A stretch of DNA of 64,000 nucleotides from Ligula intestinalis (GCA_036362985.1 JAYGXS010000001.1:13686736-13750735); one strand, 5' to 3'; numbered from the stretch's first letter, positions 1-12,416 are shown. The notes: generated by a model not told the origin, from the letters alone. Program-made: numbers and translations.

Positions 1-2100
1 GCGCGAAATCTGAAAATCTGTTATTAAATGTAGTTACTTTTTTCTTTGTGGAAGTTGTGGCTAGTATGCTGTGGCTGCACAAAGTACCAAAGAAGATTCT
101 AGTAATTTAGCATGGGTTGCATCAACTCTACCGTGAATTCTCGGGAGTTTTGCATTGACCGATAAGCATGCAATATTTTGCCAGATGCGTGTTTGTGAAA
201 CCACGCAGTTATCCTCTGTACAGCAATAACATCTAGCCGTTACATGGCAGATCATGTGCAAGGGTGAGAGGGATTGCACGGATACAGGCAGATTTGTTTC
301 TCATCTTTGTTTTTGTTTCTGCCCATGTTGCAACCGCGTTGGTTATATGACAAGATTTAGCCCTCTGCAAACGCAAATCACGCAAAAAACGATCTACCCT
401 GCCCCACTTTAGGATGGAACATTAACTTTTCCTTTTTTGCTGAAGCCATCTAGCACTTAGTAATTCTGCACTGTTGCAAAGTCCCGTGAGAAATATTTAT
501 CCTTGGGTGCTGCAGAAAAGGCCAACTGGGCTCAGAATTTCGGTTTTTGAGCTTTTGTGTGGCGTACATTGGATGGGAGTTATTTTTCGTAAATGCATTA
601 GCTTGGGAGTGGTTAGCGAGTAAGCATGGGTTATATTATCATCACTATAATCGTTGACCCCAGATATAGGTTTTAAGAGACGGGCGTTTAAATTAACGCA
701 GTATTTTTTGCGTTCAAAAGTAGAATATCCATTTAACAGGATATTTCAACAGAAATCATACACTACCGCTTCCTAATTAATTCTGTATTGCGTTTGATAT
801 ATCTAGGTTTTTTATATTTTATACACTCTGACAAAGGCTGCATCCAGAATGTCTTAGTTTGTGAAAGATCGATAAGAAATCGCAGAACGACATGAAGGCC
901 TTAATGACAACAAAAAAATTATGATGAATAATCTTAGGCAATCTTTTTTCTTTAAAAACAAATATAAACATTACCAATTGTATGTTAACAAAAAAATCAA
1001 CGTTTGTTAATAACTTCCAAATTCCGAAGACCTCAAAATAGCTGTGCATTAGACAAATATATCTAAGTATTTTTTAAGGTTAATGAATACGCTCACCACT
1101 TTCTTAATATACAAGAAACTTTTTCTCATTCAAAATATTTTAAAAATACTTCATAATTTATAAATTTTCTGTCTGATTCATATCTTCATTACGCATAAGC
1201 AGTAACTGTAGTGTGCAAGAAAATATCTATACATGACGTACATTTAATAAAGTCTGTTTTTACCTTTCCATTTACGATAATATATAGGCAGTTGACGTTA
1301 TGTCCCAAATACTTTATGTGGTAAACCAAAATGCGGTCGATATGTTTTTACTGTATTCATTAGCAAAAAACCTCAAAGTTAGCTGAAGCTTATGTTTTTG
1401 ATACTGAAACTGCTTTTCGTGTTTCTGTAAATAAATGCGATTCCCCAAAAATTGGCTTCACTTGCATTTAAGCAAATAAGAATTTAATTTTCCGGTTTTT
1501 AGAGCAAAATGTTTTAACGTTCCTTACTTCTTTTAAAGTTTTTCTGTAGCGTAATGTATAGTAATAAAACATTTAATTCTGTTAAACTTAATACAATAGG
1601 ATATTTCTTTATGACTAAACTACTCTTAAGTTCGTCAAAATTAACGCCCGTTATCTTTAATAAAGTAAACTTAAAGTGCAGTTTTCTTAAGTAAAAGGTT
1701 TTCTCAGGATTATATCTAGTAGATCAGGGGATCCAAGTAGTGTGACCAAAAGTATGGTGAACTACCAAGTCAATTTCGTTATGACTTTCGCATTCCGCAT
1801 TCACCATACTGTTTGAAGATATTTTGATTTAAGTTACTTCTCAGTATTTTTAAAGTATCATTTTCAGTGGACTTAATTGTCTATTTTATACGTAATCGCT
1901 ACATACAAAAAATACTTCCACATTGCTGTGTTTTGCATATAACAGATCGTTAGGGTCCCGTGATTCACACTGATTAACGTTTACGACAGAGGATCTTCTA
2001 ATTGGCGCTTTGGATAGTTCTGACTTCTAAGTACATACAATTAAAATAAAGCACTCAAGTTTTCGTAGTCTTTCTGAGTAAACGCTATCGTGCCTTAAAT
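1..2100. other. AT-rich stretch with no recognised gene
   Basis: Long A/T-rich sequence in which only short open frames occur; none resembles a protein family I know. About 90 bases near 1740-1830 look related to 41665-41760 at roughly three-quarters identity by eye, so part of it is probably an old dispersed repeat. I see no RNA gene. Confidence 0.5.
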
Positions 2101-2103
2101 GGC

Positions 2104-3330
2104 CTGTTAGATTACAGATAGCTGCTGAATCTATTAGGTTTCATTAAATGTTTGAGAAAATCGTTCTTAAAACTTCTTTTTCATTGAGCCAGATTGCGTG
2201 AAAAGCTACTGGGATATCACAGATTTCGGTCAATTTTAGCAAAACATTCATATTCTTATATAAGAAATGCTTAAATGTAGCCATGCCAACCTAAATATCA
2301 ATTAAAGAACTGAAGTAACTCGTTAAACGAACTAGGTCCGACATGCCATCCATAGCGGCGTTGGAAGCTGTCTGCTGACGTGTTAAATGGCCATCTATAC
2401 AGGTCACACCATCATACAAAGATGGTTTTAAGGCTCTCGCAAATAAGTAGATCCGAATCAGCCTCATTTCGAGGTTCTGCAAAATTACTAAAATAGTAAT
2501 TAAGCTTGAACTATTAAGCTTTTTGGAGCAGCATAATCTACTGTCCGAGGCGCAACGTGGATCCCGCATGAGGATATTGCATGTCCCTACCGTTACGCAC
2601 TCTCGTCAAATATACATAATAATTAGCTTTTTGAACTCTGAAATGATATCATTAACAGTTTTTTCATGATATTTCTTGTTGTCAACTATATTATTATTTG
2701 TACATTTAAACTGTGACGATTTGTATTACAGTTTTGTTTGCTTCCTGTATAGTTTCAATAAGACTGCTACTGCTCCATCGCTCTCTTACTTTTCAGCCAA
2801 ATATGTTGTGCCTGACTGTTCCCATGGGAACCGAGGGCACTTCTCTACTGATTTATAGATTTTATTTACACCCAGTTAATGTCGGCGAAATGCTCATTGG
2901 GGGGTGGCTTTGTTTGCGTTCAAGATTTTAAACGGCAATTACAGTCCTGTGTAACCGATGATCGACGACAAACTCTTGTGACCAATTGGACAACCGTCCT
3001 GAGGGCTTCTCCAATTATCGAAACGTCAGGTGGATACAATTATTGTCCCAGCGATCGAGTTGCCATCTTTTCATACTGTGTTTGCCGCCACACTGATATG
3101 TCAGTCTCTAACGCTGAACGACCGTTGAGGCTGCTCAAAAGTTCATGCTGCTTTCTACGCGTGCACTCTAAGGATGGCTTACTCGTTATCATCTGACAGG
3201 CAGTCCTTGTTTTTCTAATTAACTGTCAAATCCAATCTGCTGATAAAATTGTTTGCCGCCAGTCGCTATGTTATTTACGTCTGATGGGAGAACTCATGCA
3301 CCTTTGTGTTACGCAACTCGCATGCTCTTG
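2104..3330. repeat. Long dispersed repeat, copy 1
   Basis: This block can be aligned by eye along most of its length with 3373-4270 and then 5760-5990: the same order of landmarks occurs in both, such as the segment around 2130 versus 3390, the segment around 2340-2590 versus 3640-3870, and the segment around 3100-3290 versus 5770-5940. Copy 1 holds, at about 3018-3065, only the tail of a Penelope-like element (GAAACGUC-type end). It encodes no recognisable protein. The two copies are head-to-tail about 1.27 kb apart. It may be a non-autonomous element or a segmental duplication; I cannot name the family. Confidence 0.6.
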
Positions 3331-4272
3331 CGAATTAAAAAAATGTTTAAAATATGTTATTGGTGTCGCGAATTCTAAAACAGACAGCTGCCGAATTTAT
3401 TAGGTTTTAGAAAAGGTTGAAGTCAATTTTTCCTCAATCCTTTTTTTCCTTTAGTCAGAATGCGTTAGCAGCTACTGAGCTATCGCAGCCTGGGTTCTAA
3501 ATGTCCTAATTGTAGCTTATTACTTCAATCGGTATTGGCGAAACACCCATATTCTTATTACAGAAAAACCTTAATGTCACCTTGCCAACCCAAATACCAC
3601 CCAAAATACTGCATTAACCTGCTATTGCACTAAATCAATATGCAATTCATAGCCGCGTTCGAAGCTGCCCGTTTACTCGCTGGTTGAAAATCTGCAAAGA
3701 TCGCACTGTTATATAAAGAGGACAGGAATGTCTCCGCATATAATTTAAGCCGAATCAGCCTTATTTTGCGGTTCAGGAAATTTATAAAAATATTAGTTAT
3801 ATGCTTCGTGCGGCAGCATAAACTTCTGTCCGAGGTGCAGTAGGGATCTTGCATGAGCACATTGTGTGTCCCTACCTTTGCATATTTTTTTTTGGATGGA
3901 CATCTATATTTTCTTATTGAAATGTGAAATGATATTGTCAACAGTATCTTCACTGTACTCATTGCCATAAGTTTGAGTCTTATTTGCGCTGTTATGATGC
4001 AGCGATTTTTATTAAATTTGTTTCAGCTTTGTGCATGCAACTTTGTGGTTCCTATAAGACTGCTACCACTCCATTGATTTCTTAATTATAAGCCGATCAC
4101 CTTGGTCAAATCTGTTGCCATGGGGACCGCGGGAACTTCTTTACTACTTCCTAGATTTTATGAGCATTCATTTGATGCTCATTGGGGGTGCTTTGTTTGC
4201 GTGCAAGATTTTAAACGACAAGTGTAATCCTGCGTAGCCAATGATCGATGGCAAACTCTCGCGACTAATCAG

Positions 4273-4478
4273 AAAACCTGCGACTCCAACCGTTGCAGGA
4301 CCGCCTCCGCTATGAGTCCTGAAATGAGCGAACTCATTGGCGTGCCCTTCACCTGCTCGTATATAGTTCCGTTGAAGGTGAAGTACGTCTTTGAGCAGGT
4401 GAAGGGCACGCCAATGGGTTAGCCCATTTCCGGACTCATAGCGGAGGCGCTCCTGCAACGGTTGCAGTCGCGGGTTTT
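4273..4478. repeat. 86-base inverted repeat at the 5' end of a PLE copy
   Basis: The left arm 4273-4358 is the imperfect reverse complement of 4393-4478, with a 34-base spacer. The right arm is coding PLE reverse transcriptase sequence (GTPMG motif through the LLQR region). So the left arm is a head-to-head inverted copy of the RT segment, not host sequence. Inverted 5' ends of this kind are common in PLEs and in twin-primed retrotransposons. A TAG stop sits right after GTPMG in the right arm. Confidence 0.85.
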
Positions 4479-4802
4479 CCAACACCACAGACCGAAATTC
4501 TGGGCTCGGTATGTGGACGACACCTTCGTCGTTATTGAGCGGGATCAGGTGCGGACATTCAAGGAACGTCTTGACGCCGTCTTCCCGGACATTCAATTTA
4601 CGATGGAGGAAGAACAGAACAACCAGCTGGCCTTCCTGGATGTCCTCGTTTGCCGCAAAGACGGTAATGCTCTAAAAACTTAACTGTTTAGGAAAGCAAC
4701 CAACACTATGTAAGTCCTGAACTACAACAGCAACCACCCAATTGCCACAAACGCAGCTGCGTAAGAGCGCTTTACGGGCGCGTTGAGACGTATTGCAACG
4801 AA

Positions 4803-5615
4803 GTGGAAGACAAATTTGCTGAATTGCAACACCTTCGACGGGTACTGAGAGCCAATGGTTACCCACACAATTTTATCAACCAATTCATACGCAAACGAGA
4901 GAAGAAGCCACTTCCAACTGGCCCAAAAGTTTGGCGGGCTCTTCCGTACGTGAAGAATGTATCGGAAGCAGCCAGCCGTCTACTCACCCCACTTGGATTT
5001 GGAGTTGCGCACAGGCCAGAAGCAACTATCAGGCGCCGGGTCATGAGACCGAAACCCCAACTGCCACGGCAGGAAACGGTTGGAGTCATTTACCGGATCA
5101 AGTGCAGTTGTGGACAAAGCAACTATGTCGGAGAAACCAGAAGATTACTCCGGACGCGAATGGCCCAGCATGCAGCGGTAGTGAGGCAGAACGACGCCAA
5201 CTCCAAGGTTGCAGCTCACTCGACGGGACCCAGCCCTATTTTCAAGTTTGACGAGGCCAAGATTCTCACAAGAGGCGACAACCACGTAAGCCGTGAGCTG
5301 CTGGAGTCATGGTTCTCAAGCCCCCAGTCCATCAACAAGCGCAGCGATTTGGCGTTCCCATATGGTTTACTGAGAATTTTTCTGAACAAGAGAATCAGTC
5401 ACGTGGGAAGGGTTGGATGCATCAATAACTCTGACGACAGCAGGCATAATTTTCAGGCCATTATCAGGCCTGCACCTGACGCTGACACAGCAATTATGGC
5501 AATTAGTGAGTCTGACGCGAAGTGTCAAGCCAGTACCGCATTAATTAAGACCCAAGCGGTGGCTACAGAAGTAAAAAATTATCACACACACGCGGATGAC
5601 CGCTATAAACTATAA
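4803..5615 (+). pseudogene. PLE GIY-YIG endonuclease domain, 270 aa open frame
   Basis: This is the C-terminal part of a Penelope-like polyprotein. The GIY-YIG nuclease starts at about residue 94 (GVIYRIKCSC) and its second motif is at about residue 107 (YVGETRRLL), followed by conserved R and H positions (RTRMAQH). In PLEs this nuclease nicks target DNA to prime reverse transcription. Residues 1-90 are the RT-endonuclease linker (LRRVLRANGYPHNFIN; PKVWRALPYV). Beyond the nuclease is a polar C-terminal extension (NNSDDSRHNF onwards) that recurs at 16880, 25950 and 29545, so it is a real family feature. The true start lies upstream in the broken RT; the first codon here is arbitrary. Confidence 0.85.
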
Positions 5616-5679
5616 ATACTATGCAGCCTGTGCATGTATCCAACTCATCTGCGCATGAACATGCCTATGTTATCATAAC

Positions 5680-5715
5680 CTATAATTAAGGATTCCCGAG
5701 GGAATCCGAAACGTC
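5680..5715 (+). ncRNA. Hammerhead-like relic at a PLE 3' end (class 1)
   Basis: A perfect 8-bp hairpin (GGATTCCC / GGGAATCC) is followed directly by GAAACGUC, the 3' half of a hammerhead core. The expected CUGANGA box upstream reads as a degraded CTATAATTA, so this copy should be inactive. Position and strand match the PLE ending at 5760. Confidence 0.6.
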
Positions 5716-5989
5716 AGGCAAATAAAACTCTTGTTCAAGTGATCGCATCTTTGTCTTCTGAGATGTATCAGTCTCTCACACTGAACGACTATTTATGCCG
5801 CTCAAATGCTCACGCCGCTTTCATCTCATACGATTTTAATGATAGTATATTCGTTATGACCTGACAAACAGTCTTTGTTCTTAACTAACTGTCAAATCCA
5901 GTCTTGCGCCTCCAGTTGCTAGCTTATTTAAGTCTGAGGAAAGACCTTAAGCACTTTTGTGTTACGAAAATTACAGTTTAAACAAAGCG

Positions 5990-8178
5990 CGTGTTCCTTT
6001 TTCCGTTCAGTCATTACAGTTCCGCACGTAAAAGCACGTGGAGTCAAAGATGGAGGTACAAATACCCATCTTTTAACAGCTTCAAAGGGCCTACCTGGTC
6101 TGTAATTTCTGGTGGAGAAAGAAGGAAGAAAATGTATTCTTGTACACAAGTGAATATTAACTTGCTCTTAAAATTCCTAGTCTTAGTGCAGGTAAGAAGT
6201 AGTCCATTGCCCAGAAGACATTTCAGATATTTTTAAAGAGTTGAAATTTGTTCTTTTGTTATCAACTACTGTTTTTAATAACGTTAGAATAAACTTGATG
6301 CTAGCACTCATTGTTTACAATCATAAGTAGCAAAAGCTGCTTAGAAAACATAATTTCAGATGGTTTTCATGCGCTTTTAATGAAAACAAATCATTAGAAA
6401 GCTTCGCTGGTGGTCATCTCACAACGAACACTCACAAACCAGGAGATGCTGCCAACCGGCATAATGGCAACTAAAATGGCTTTTTATGGATTTCGGTAAG
6501 GATAGTTTATGTAAGCCCGTTGATTTGAAATTCATAGCTTGCATGGTATAATTTATAGCCCGCGTGTATAATTTCATAGCAATGCTATTATACTGCCAAC
6601 ATTATACTGCCAACATTATACTGCCAGGATTATATTATTTAACGTTCCCCTTATTTCGTTCATATACGGTTCTAGAGAAATATATTTGGCGGTTATAAAT
6701 TCACTTTTATGTTTTTTACTTTTTTTCATTGCATACATTTCATGGCTTTTCGCATCGGGGCTTCGTACTCAAACCTTCAGTTTCACTGTTCCCATTTTGC
6801 ACAATCCTTAGGCTAAAGGGTCTTTGTATATCTTACAGTTGCAGATTTTTTTGTCAGATAATAATTAATTTTTGTTAGGTCCTCTCATATCTACATTAGT
6901 AATGTAAGGTAGACAGTCAGATGCTTAAGCAACAGTCATTTTGTTTTTAGCTCACAATCTGAACTTTTACTCACAAATCAAAAATAGCCATAACCCTTTG
7001 AAGGTTTCCATGCCACAAGGTTCTTGCCAGACTATTTAAAAATAATCGGCTGGCTTACACAGAGTCACACAATTCTTTAAATGGGACATACCTGACTCAA
7101 AATGCCGAAATTTTTGGCCACCAACGTTAAGGAAGGTAAATTTATGTTAAAATACTAATGACCGCCCTAAGCGAGTTTTAAACTTAAGGGAAATTTTAAA
7201 TTTATTCAAATACCCGCAATTCCAACTGTTCACTTAACTACAAACTCAAACATAATTCACCTACATCTGATCACCTCGTGTACTTTTTATGATTTTTTAT
7301 TTAGTTTCCATTATACAAATGTATAATCCAGGTACTTGATCTTAACGGGCGATTCTGTTTTCTAAGAGAAGAAGTCTCCCCGAAGGCGCTGATCAAATCC
7401 TCTTTACTTTTGCTCTGACTGAACTTGCGACCTGTAGTTGGAATACTTATTAAAGAATTTGGTTTCACCTCCGGTGGTTTTCCTTCTGTTTCTAATCGCT
7501 AGCAGCCCACCGAAGTTCTAAACAGATGAAGCTATGTTATCTGCTTCCGTAAATGTCCACGGTTGCCAGTACAATCACGTGACCAGCCAGATATTATTAG
7601 TTTACTCGTAAATGCAAATGCTGATTAATTATAGCCAGCCTTTTTCTGCTAATTCCTCGTCATTTTAGTCTGTCAGGTCATAAGCCCACTTAAATGACTA
7701 AGCGTCCCATCCGGACTAAACGTCATTTAGGTAGAAAGTCTGGCGTCTGCCCTGAGGTATGCCGCACCCATTGGGGGTTTTCAGGAAAAAAGGGACCTTT
7801 CGTGACAAATTTACACTCAATTCTTCTAAAAAGGCTATCTCCTAGAAAATTATTCTTCGGTTTCATCAGCTAAATAAATATAGAAGTACTTAAGATAAAA
7901 TCACAAGTATGTTTTTTCGTTTAATCGGCGGTTTTCGATAAACCACATGTAGTCGGTCAAACGTGTTTATGGGGTAAATTTCTTAAGAGCAGCTAAAGCT
8001 GCATTTTACTACACTTTTAATTAATCTGCTTTGAAGTAACAAAAATTGAGTGAATGCTTGTTAGGGTTTGCTTTCTAGTACGTTGTGTTTAGTTTTCATT
8101 GGCTTAAGCCGCAGAATGGTCTTACGAATTTCAAAATCTATATTGGGCAAAGGTAGCCTAAGTATTGTACCTCATAAA
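5990..8178. other. Stretch with no recognised gene
   Basis: AT-rich intergenic sequence. There is a short tandem motif near 6594-6635 (about three near-copies of a 13-base unit around ACTGCCAACATTAT). I see no protein, RNA gene or mobile element that I can support. Confidence 0.45.
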
Positions 8179-8485
8179 CCATTAGTGCCAGCAATTTGTC
8201 CTATAGAAACGATTATTATCAGGTTTAATGAGTGAGGAATTAGGATAGGCAGTGAAATATAATTTTATAACTAATATTTGCATTTTTATTTTATGTTGCG
8301 TAGAAAGATTAGTGATTTATATCCGTAGATCTTTCTAATCTGTGTTATTGATTAACGTGTTGCGGAAAATTCTGAATATAAAAATGCATATCTTTTAAAA
8401 TTCCTGAAAAATATAGAAATGGTGGTTATGAGGTCGTCTACTTCAAATTATCCGACGTCTGATTTATCGTTCTCGAGCTAGTCAA

Positions 8486-9372
8486 GTCAAGTCAAATTTA
8501 TTAAAGGAAATATAGGCAAACGCCTTTGAACTCTTTTTTTGTACATAGGATTTCAGAAATGCAAAAGGAGTCGTTGATACAATTTCAAACGACTACTCGC
8601 TTGTTTCAAGTAATACACTCACACTCAGTGTACAAGAGCCAGCAGCGTAACTGAGGAAGAAGAGCAGGCAGTGAAAAAACTCCTAAGGCTGGCTCATAAT
8701 TCAAAATGGAATGTCTTTTGTGGTTTTTAGGAGAAAAACTGTCGCTCGTGGGGGAAGCATTTAAATGATAGGGGCATGATGCTTCTGTGAATGTTGACGG
8801 CAGCCATGGCGTCCATGACAAGTAATATCTATATCCGAAGGACCATACGAGAAGAGACCTCGGAGTCACGAGAACGTCCTAAAGAACTGGTGATGCGACC
8901 GTGATAAGCCTTTGCTGTGCCAAGAGCCGAGAAACCCGCCACGTCGTCAGCAGTCGGTTATTACGAGAAAGGGTGTGACAGGGCAGCGTAGTTTAGGACC
9001 ATAGGTGCGGTGGATGCGACCTCAGATGCGATCAGCACAGTTCACATAGTGAGCAGAGACGTCGGAGCTAGGCAATGTCTAAACGCATTTGGGAAAATAC
9101 TAATAATAATACTGCTTAAAAATTACTAATATTACATATTTATAGCATTTCTAGCATTTTAGTGTTTTGAGTTAGAGCGCTTCCATTTTTGGATTAGGAA
9201 CACTTCAGTGATTGTATTTGTAGTACTTAATCGCGACGATCCTCATTAAATCGGTCTAGGTTTGCCTTAAAAACATCCACGGAAGGGGATATGACAATAT
9301 CCGCAGGGAGGGCATTCCATGCCTGGATTACACTCTTAGAGAAAAAAGAATTTTCTTGGGTCAAGTTTAGAT
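8486..9372 (-). mobile_element. CR1-like LINE, 3'-end fragment inserted in MITE copy A
   Basis: The open frame 9227-9457 (minus) reads, from residue ~27 on, DLTYLNLTQENSFFSKSV and then IQAWNALPADIV, the typical C-terminus of CR1-type LINE ORF2 proteins; residues before that come from the flanking MITE. The long 3' UTR (8490-9226) holds the ENE-like stem at 8668-8743. Near its end are a small hairpin, AGGC-GUUU-GCCU (8514-8525, sense strand), an AATAAA, and a terminal (TTGAC)n repeat. AGTCAAGTC occurs at both junctions and may be the target duplication, though it merges with the terminal repeat. Only the last ~50 codons of ORF2 are present. Confidence 0.75.
8668..8743 (-). ncRNA. ENE-like stem with U-rich internal loop in LINE 3' UTR
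   Basis: On the sense (minus) strand an outer stem CAGU/ACUG is separated by U-runs on both sides from an inner 7-bp stem (complement of CTCCTAA / TTAGGAG). The same layout recurs at 13952, 52767 and 58033. Function as an RNA-stability element is inferred from shape only. Confidence 0.5.
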
Positions 9373-12300
9373 AAGTCAAGTCCGCGGCGCGAAGCGCCTT
9401 GCACACGTTCAATTTATATGCAGAACAACTTGATCCTAGGGGCCACGGGTAACGCAATCAACTAAATTTGTCCACCATCCACTTACTCCTACAAATTTCC
9501 CTCACTGTCTATCCTATTTGTCTACTCATTAAACCCTTATAATCTCAAGGAAAGGCGTCGTTTGGGAAAATTAGGACTTCCTTCCCTAAAATTACATGTC
9601 TTGGGATGACTGCCTTCCAGTTTTTAGGAGATACCTATACCCATTGTTTTCATAGGAGTAGGTGCTGGGACTAGAGAAATATGATGCACACTACTTAAAC
9701 TATCTATGGCCTGTATTGAAATACAAAGCTTGGACTGCAGCACTTTTAACTTCTTGTGTATTCGTGTGACCTGCCCATCGTACTGGTAAATTGGGTTCAG
9801 GAAAGAACTCTAATTGAATCTGTACATCATATTATCATCCCATTTCAGCTATATATCAGCTTTATGCCGTTTCTTACACAAACAAGCTGCTTAAACATGC
9901 TGTGCACCTTCTTTCAATATCTGAAGAAATGCGGCAGCAATCTTGTACCAAATGTTAAATAAATGATTAATTTCAACAACTGATAATTTTAGCAATCACA
10001 CTCATACCAGCATATAGGAAATAAAGTAAGGCAAACGGATGGTTTGGATTTATTAATCTGGTTAATACAATAATACAAGGTAAGGTACAGTTAACAAAAG
10101 TTACAGTAACCAATCAGTTGTGATTAGCGGACAAGAGATGATCTGTTAAAGGATCCAAATGGTCAGATTCTAGTCTTAATTGGGGACCAGAGAGGAGAAA
10201 GGGGGAGAAGGCGTCCGATCATTAGTTTTGGTCACCCCATCGACCCTGCCTCGCATTTTGTTGGAAAGCGTGAAAACGCAATGTGTCATTGCCTCGTGAT
10301 GGCACCTGGGGCTGCTTGCTGTCGCTGTCACTTAATTGTTTTGCGGCGTAGTCACACTTACTGTCACTTTCTCCTGACCGCCTCGTGGCGTGGGAGGAGG
10401 CGTGTGAATGGATGTTGCCTTGGGCTGCGGCCATGGGAGCCTTAGTACCTGCACAAACGCGATCTGCGCGCATAAAATGAGATAAGTGAGCCGTATGGTG
10501 ACTGCCTCCAGGCGTTGCAAGTATCCGCTGAAATTGCAGGAAATCCGCAGGAAGTTGTAATTTTTCGCTCGATGTTTCGTCTACCTGATTGCCGCTGTCA
10601 ACAAGGACTAACTGTCAAACCCCTAACGCTCGTTTTTTTCTCTCTGAATCCTCAACTACGGATTGACTACTTAAACATCTGTTTACTCTCATTTCCCTAT
10701 ATTATGGTATTAGCTTGATAATTAATGATTTTATAACGTTTGTTCACCTAATTTGACTTCCGAAATTGTAATTTATAGGTATTACTAGTTAAATTCACCC
10801 TTGCCATGGGATTTCAATTCAATATTTACGTCTGAACCGAGCCTTAGCAGTGCGTTCCGACAGAATTAAAATGGATAACGTTGAGGGTCTGATGTATATA
10901 CCGGAAAGCATGTGTAAAATGCTGGGATACTGACAGAGTAACCGATCCCTCGCATCTGAGTAATGTAATAAGACAAAATCTGTAGTACACGCGCGTCTGG
11001 TATGCTAGCTAGTACTGGCGTCAATATGCTAAATGATTTAGTTTATGGACATTTTGTCTTCCTGGGGTTACAAGCCTTGAGACTCAGGTAAAATGGGCAC
11101 GGTATCTCTGCTTGAACTCAATTCAGGCTGGATATATTTTTCCGGCAAAACTAATAATAGGAGCGTAAGTTCAGGTTAAACAGAAAATCATAATCTCAGG
11201 GGAGTACACGCCATTGAATAGGAGATAAAATACAATAAATTAGGGCTTTGGATAAGGCAAATGGTTAGGCGGACTTTTGCTATGTGCATTCAGTACCCCG
11301 CAGCGAGTAAAAGATTCAACCCTATGGAAAAACTCCTCAGGCCAGCAATATCCCGGGACAGTGAACGGTTTCTTTTAAAGCGTCAAAGCATCAACAACCA
11401 TTTCTGTCATGCTCTTTACGATGCTAACAGGACAATGTGAAATACTTTTTGAAAGTTTACTGCAACATTGGGCTTATTTCCGTATTTGCACCAATAAACG
11501 TCCCCTTTTAGGGAATATTACCAAACTAAAGTAGAAACACCAGAGTGGCTAGCGCTAGCTTACTGATCAGTATCAATCATTAATCACCCAGCACTTTCGC
11601 TTGCGAGAAGGAGGAAGCAATTTTATTTCGCAATTATTTTCATAATTGCAATTGAAAACATAAGTCAGTGTTGCAGGGGTGTTATTTCCCCAAAGTGAAA
11701 GTGTCCAACCCGATTTTCTTGAACGTTAATATACCCACAGACGGCATGAAACATGGCGGAAATCACGCGGTTTTGTACGGATTATATAACCAGCACTTAT
11801 ACCAGAGTTAAAGCGATGGAAAACATCGCAGGTTTTCTGCCCGCTGTAATGCGCTATCGTACTGAGGAAATCGCTAAAAAGAAATGCCAGCTGTTCGTAG
11901 GAATGATTTCTTCAATAGACACAGGCCAAGTCTTGTTCGTCTATCCACAACTGGTTAGAGGACGCTTTATTCATCCTGCTCTGTTCATACCATAAGTCAC
12001 TAGGTTAAGTTTGTCTCAATCAGCGAGTTTTTGAAACTAGTCACTGATGAGAAATGAAGCTTCCTATAGTTTATTCTCCGTCGTGTGCGAATCCAGGCCC
12101 AAACGACACACTGCTGGGCAGATGGCCAGCTTAATACATTTTTGAACTTCAAATCTGCGATATTTATGGCCAAGGACGAAATCTAAACCGAAAGAGCCCT
12201 TCCAGGACTCTATCTTTTCTTCTTTCTGGACTTTTGTTGCTCATTTATGGCTCTGCGATAATCTGTCGAAGGTCCTGATCATAACATAAGGGCAGCGATC

Positions 12301-12397
12301 CGTCTTGTGGATAAGCTAGGCACAGGTGAACCCGTGCGACGCGAAATAATTTGGGTTTCCCATTTATGGGCTTTTGTGTTGGTTCACGAATCATATC

Positions 12398-12416
12398 GTA
12401 GGTAGGTAGGTAGGTA
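12398..12416 (+). repeat. (GTAG)n microsatellite
   Basis: Four to five tandem GTAG units followed by AAATA. Short and unremarkable. Confidence 0.8.

Larger units (their letters stand above)
4393..5760 (+). mobile_element. Penelope-like element, 5'-truncated and broken (PLE class 1)
   Basis: PLEs are retroelements coding a telomerase-related reverse transcriptase joined to a C-terminal GIY-YIG endonuclease. Here the RT palm end is readable: GTPMG near 4405, then the catalytic YVDD in a FWARYVDDTFVVI context near 4500-4540. The connecting region near 4680-4800 has a TAA after ALKT, another in-frame TAA near 4715, and a frame change near 4745. The endonuclease then runs open from 4803 to 5615. 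The 3' untranslated tail (5616-5760) ends with a hammerhead-like relic and a pyrimidine-rich CTTCT end. The copy lacks the N-terminal RT and begins in an inverted repeat, so it is dead. Confidence 0.85.
3373..5990. repeat. Long dispersed repeat, copy 2, interrupted by a Penelope-like element
   Basis: This is the second copy of the 2104-3330 repeat. Its left part (3373-4272) and right part (5760-5990) flank a 1.5 kb PLE insertion. The switch from shared sequence to PLE sequence is visible at about 4272, where the PLE inverted repeat starts. Divergence between the copies is substantial, so the duplication is old. Open frames in this block, such as 3630-3968, have no family resemblance and are ignored. 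Confidence 0.6.
8179..9674 (+). mobile_element. MITE-like inverted-repeat element, copy A, split by a LINE
   Basis: The left part (8179-8485) and right part (9376 to about 9570, possibly 9674) together match copy B at 18749-19247 and, inverted, copy C at 38831-39342. Shared marks are a terminal block around CCTAGTCCCAGC with GGTGGTTATAG, and a central GC-rich block TGGCGCGAAGCGCC. The ends are imperfect inverted repeats of each other. No transposase is encoded, so it is non-autonomous. A LINE 3' end fills 8486-9372 exactly where copy B runs on without a break. Confidence 0.65.

Noticed and set aside
4168..4596. 142-codon minus-strand frame over the PLE 5' region
   Set aside because: It reads through the inverted repeat antisense to PLE RT; a shadow.
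8606..8869. 87-codon frame in the LINE 3' UTR
   Set aside because: Downstream of the ORF2 stop, covers the ENE-like stem, and not conserved in LINE-A, B or D 3' UTRs.
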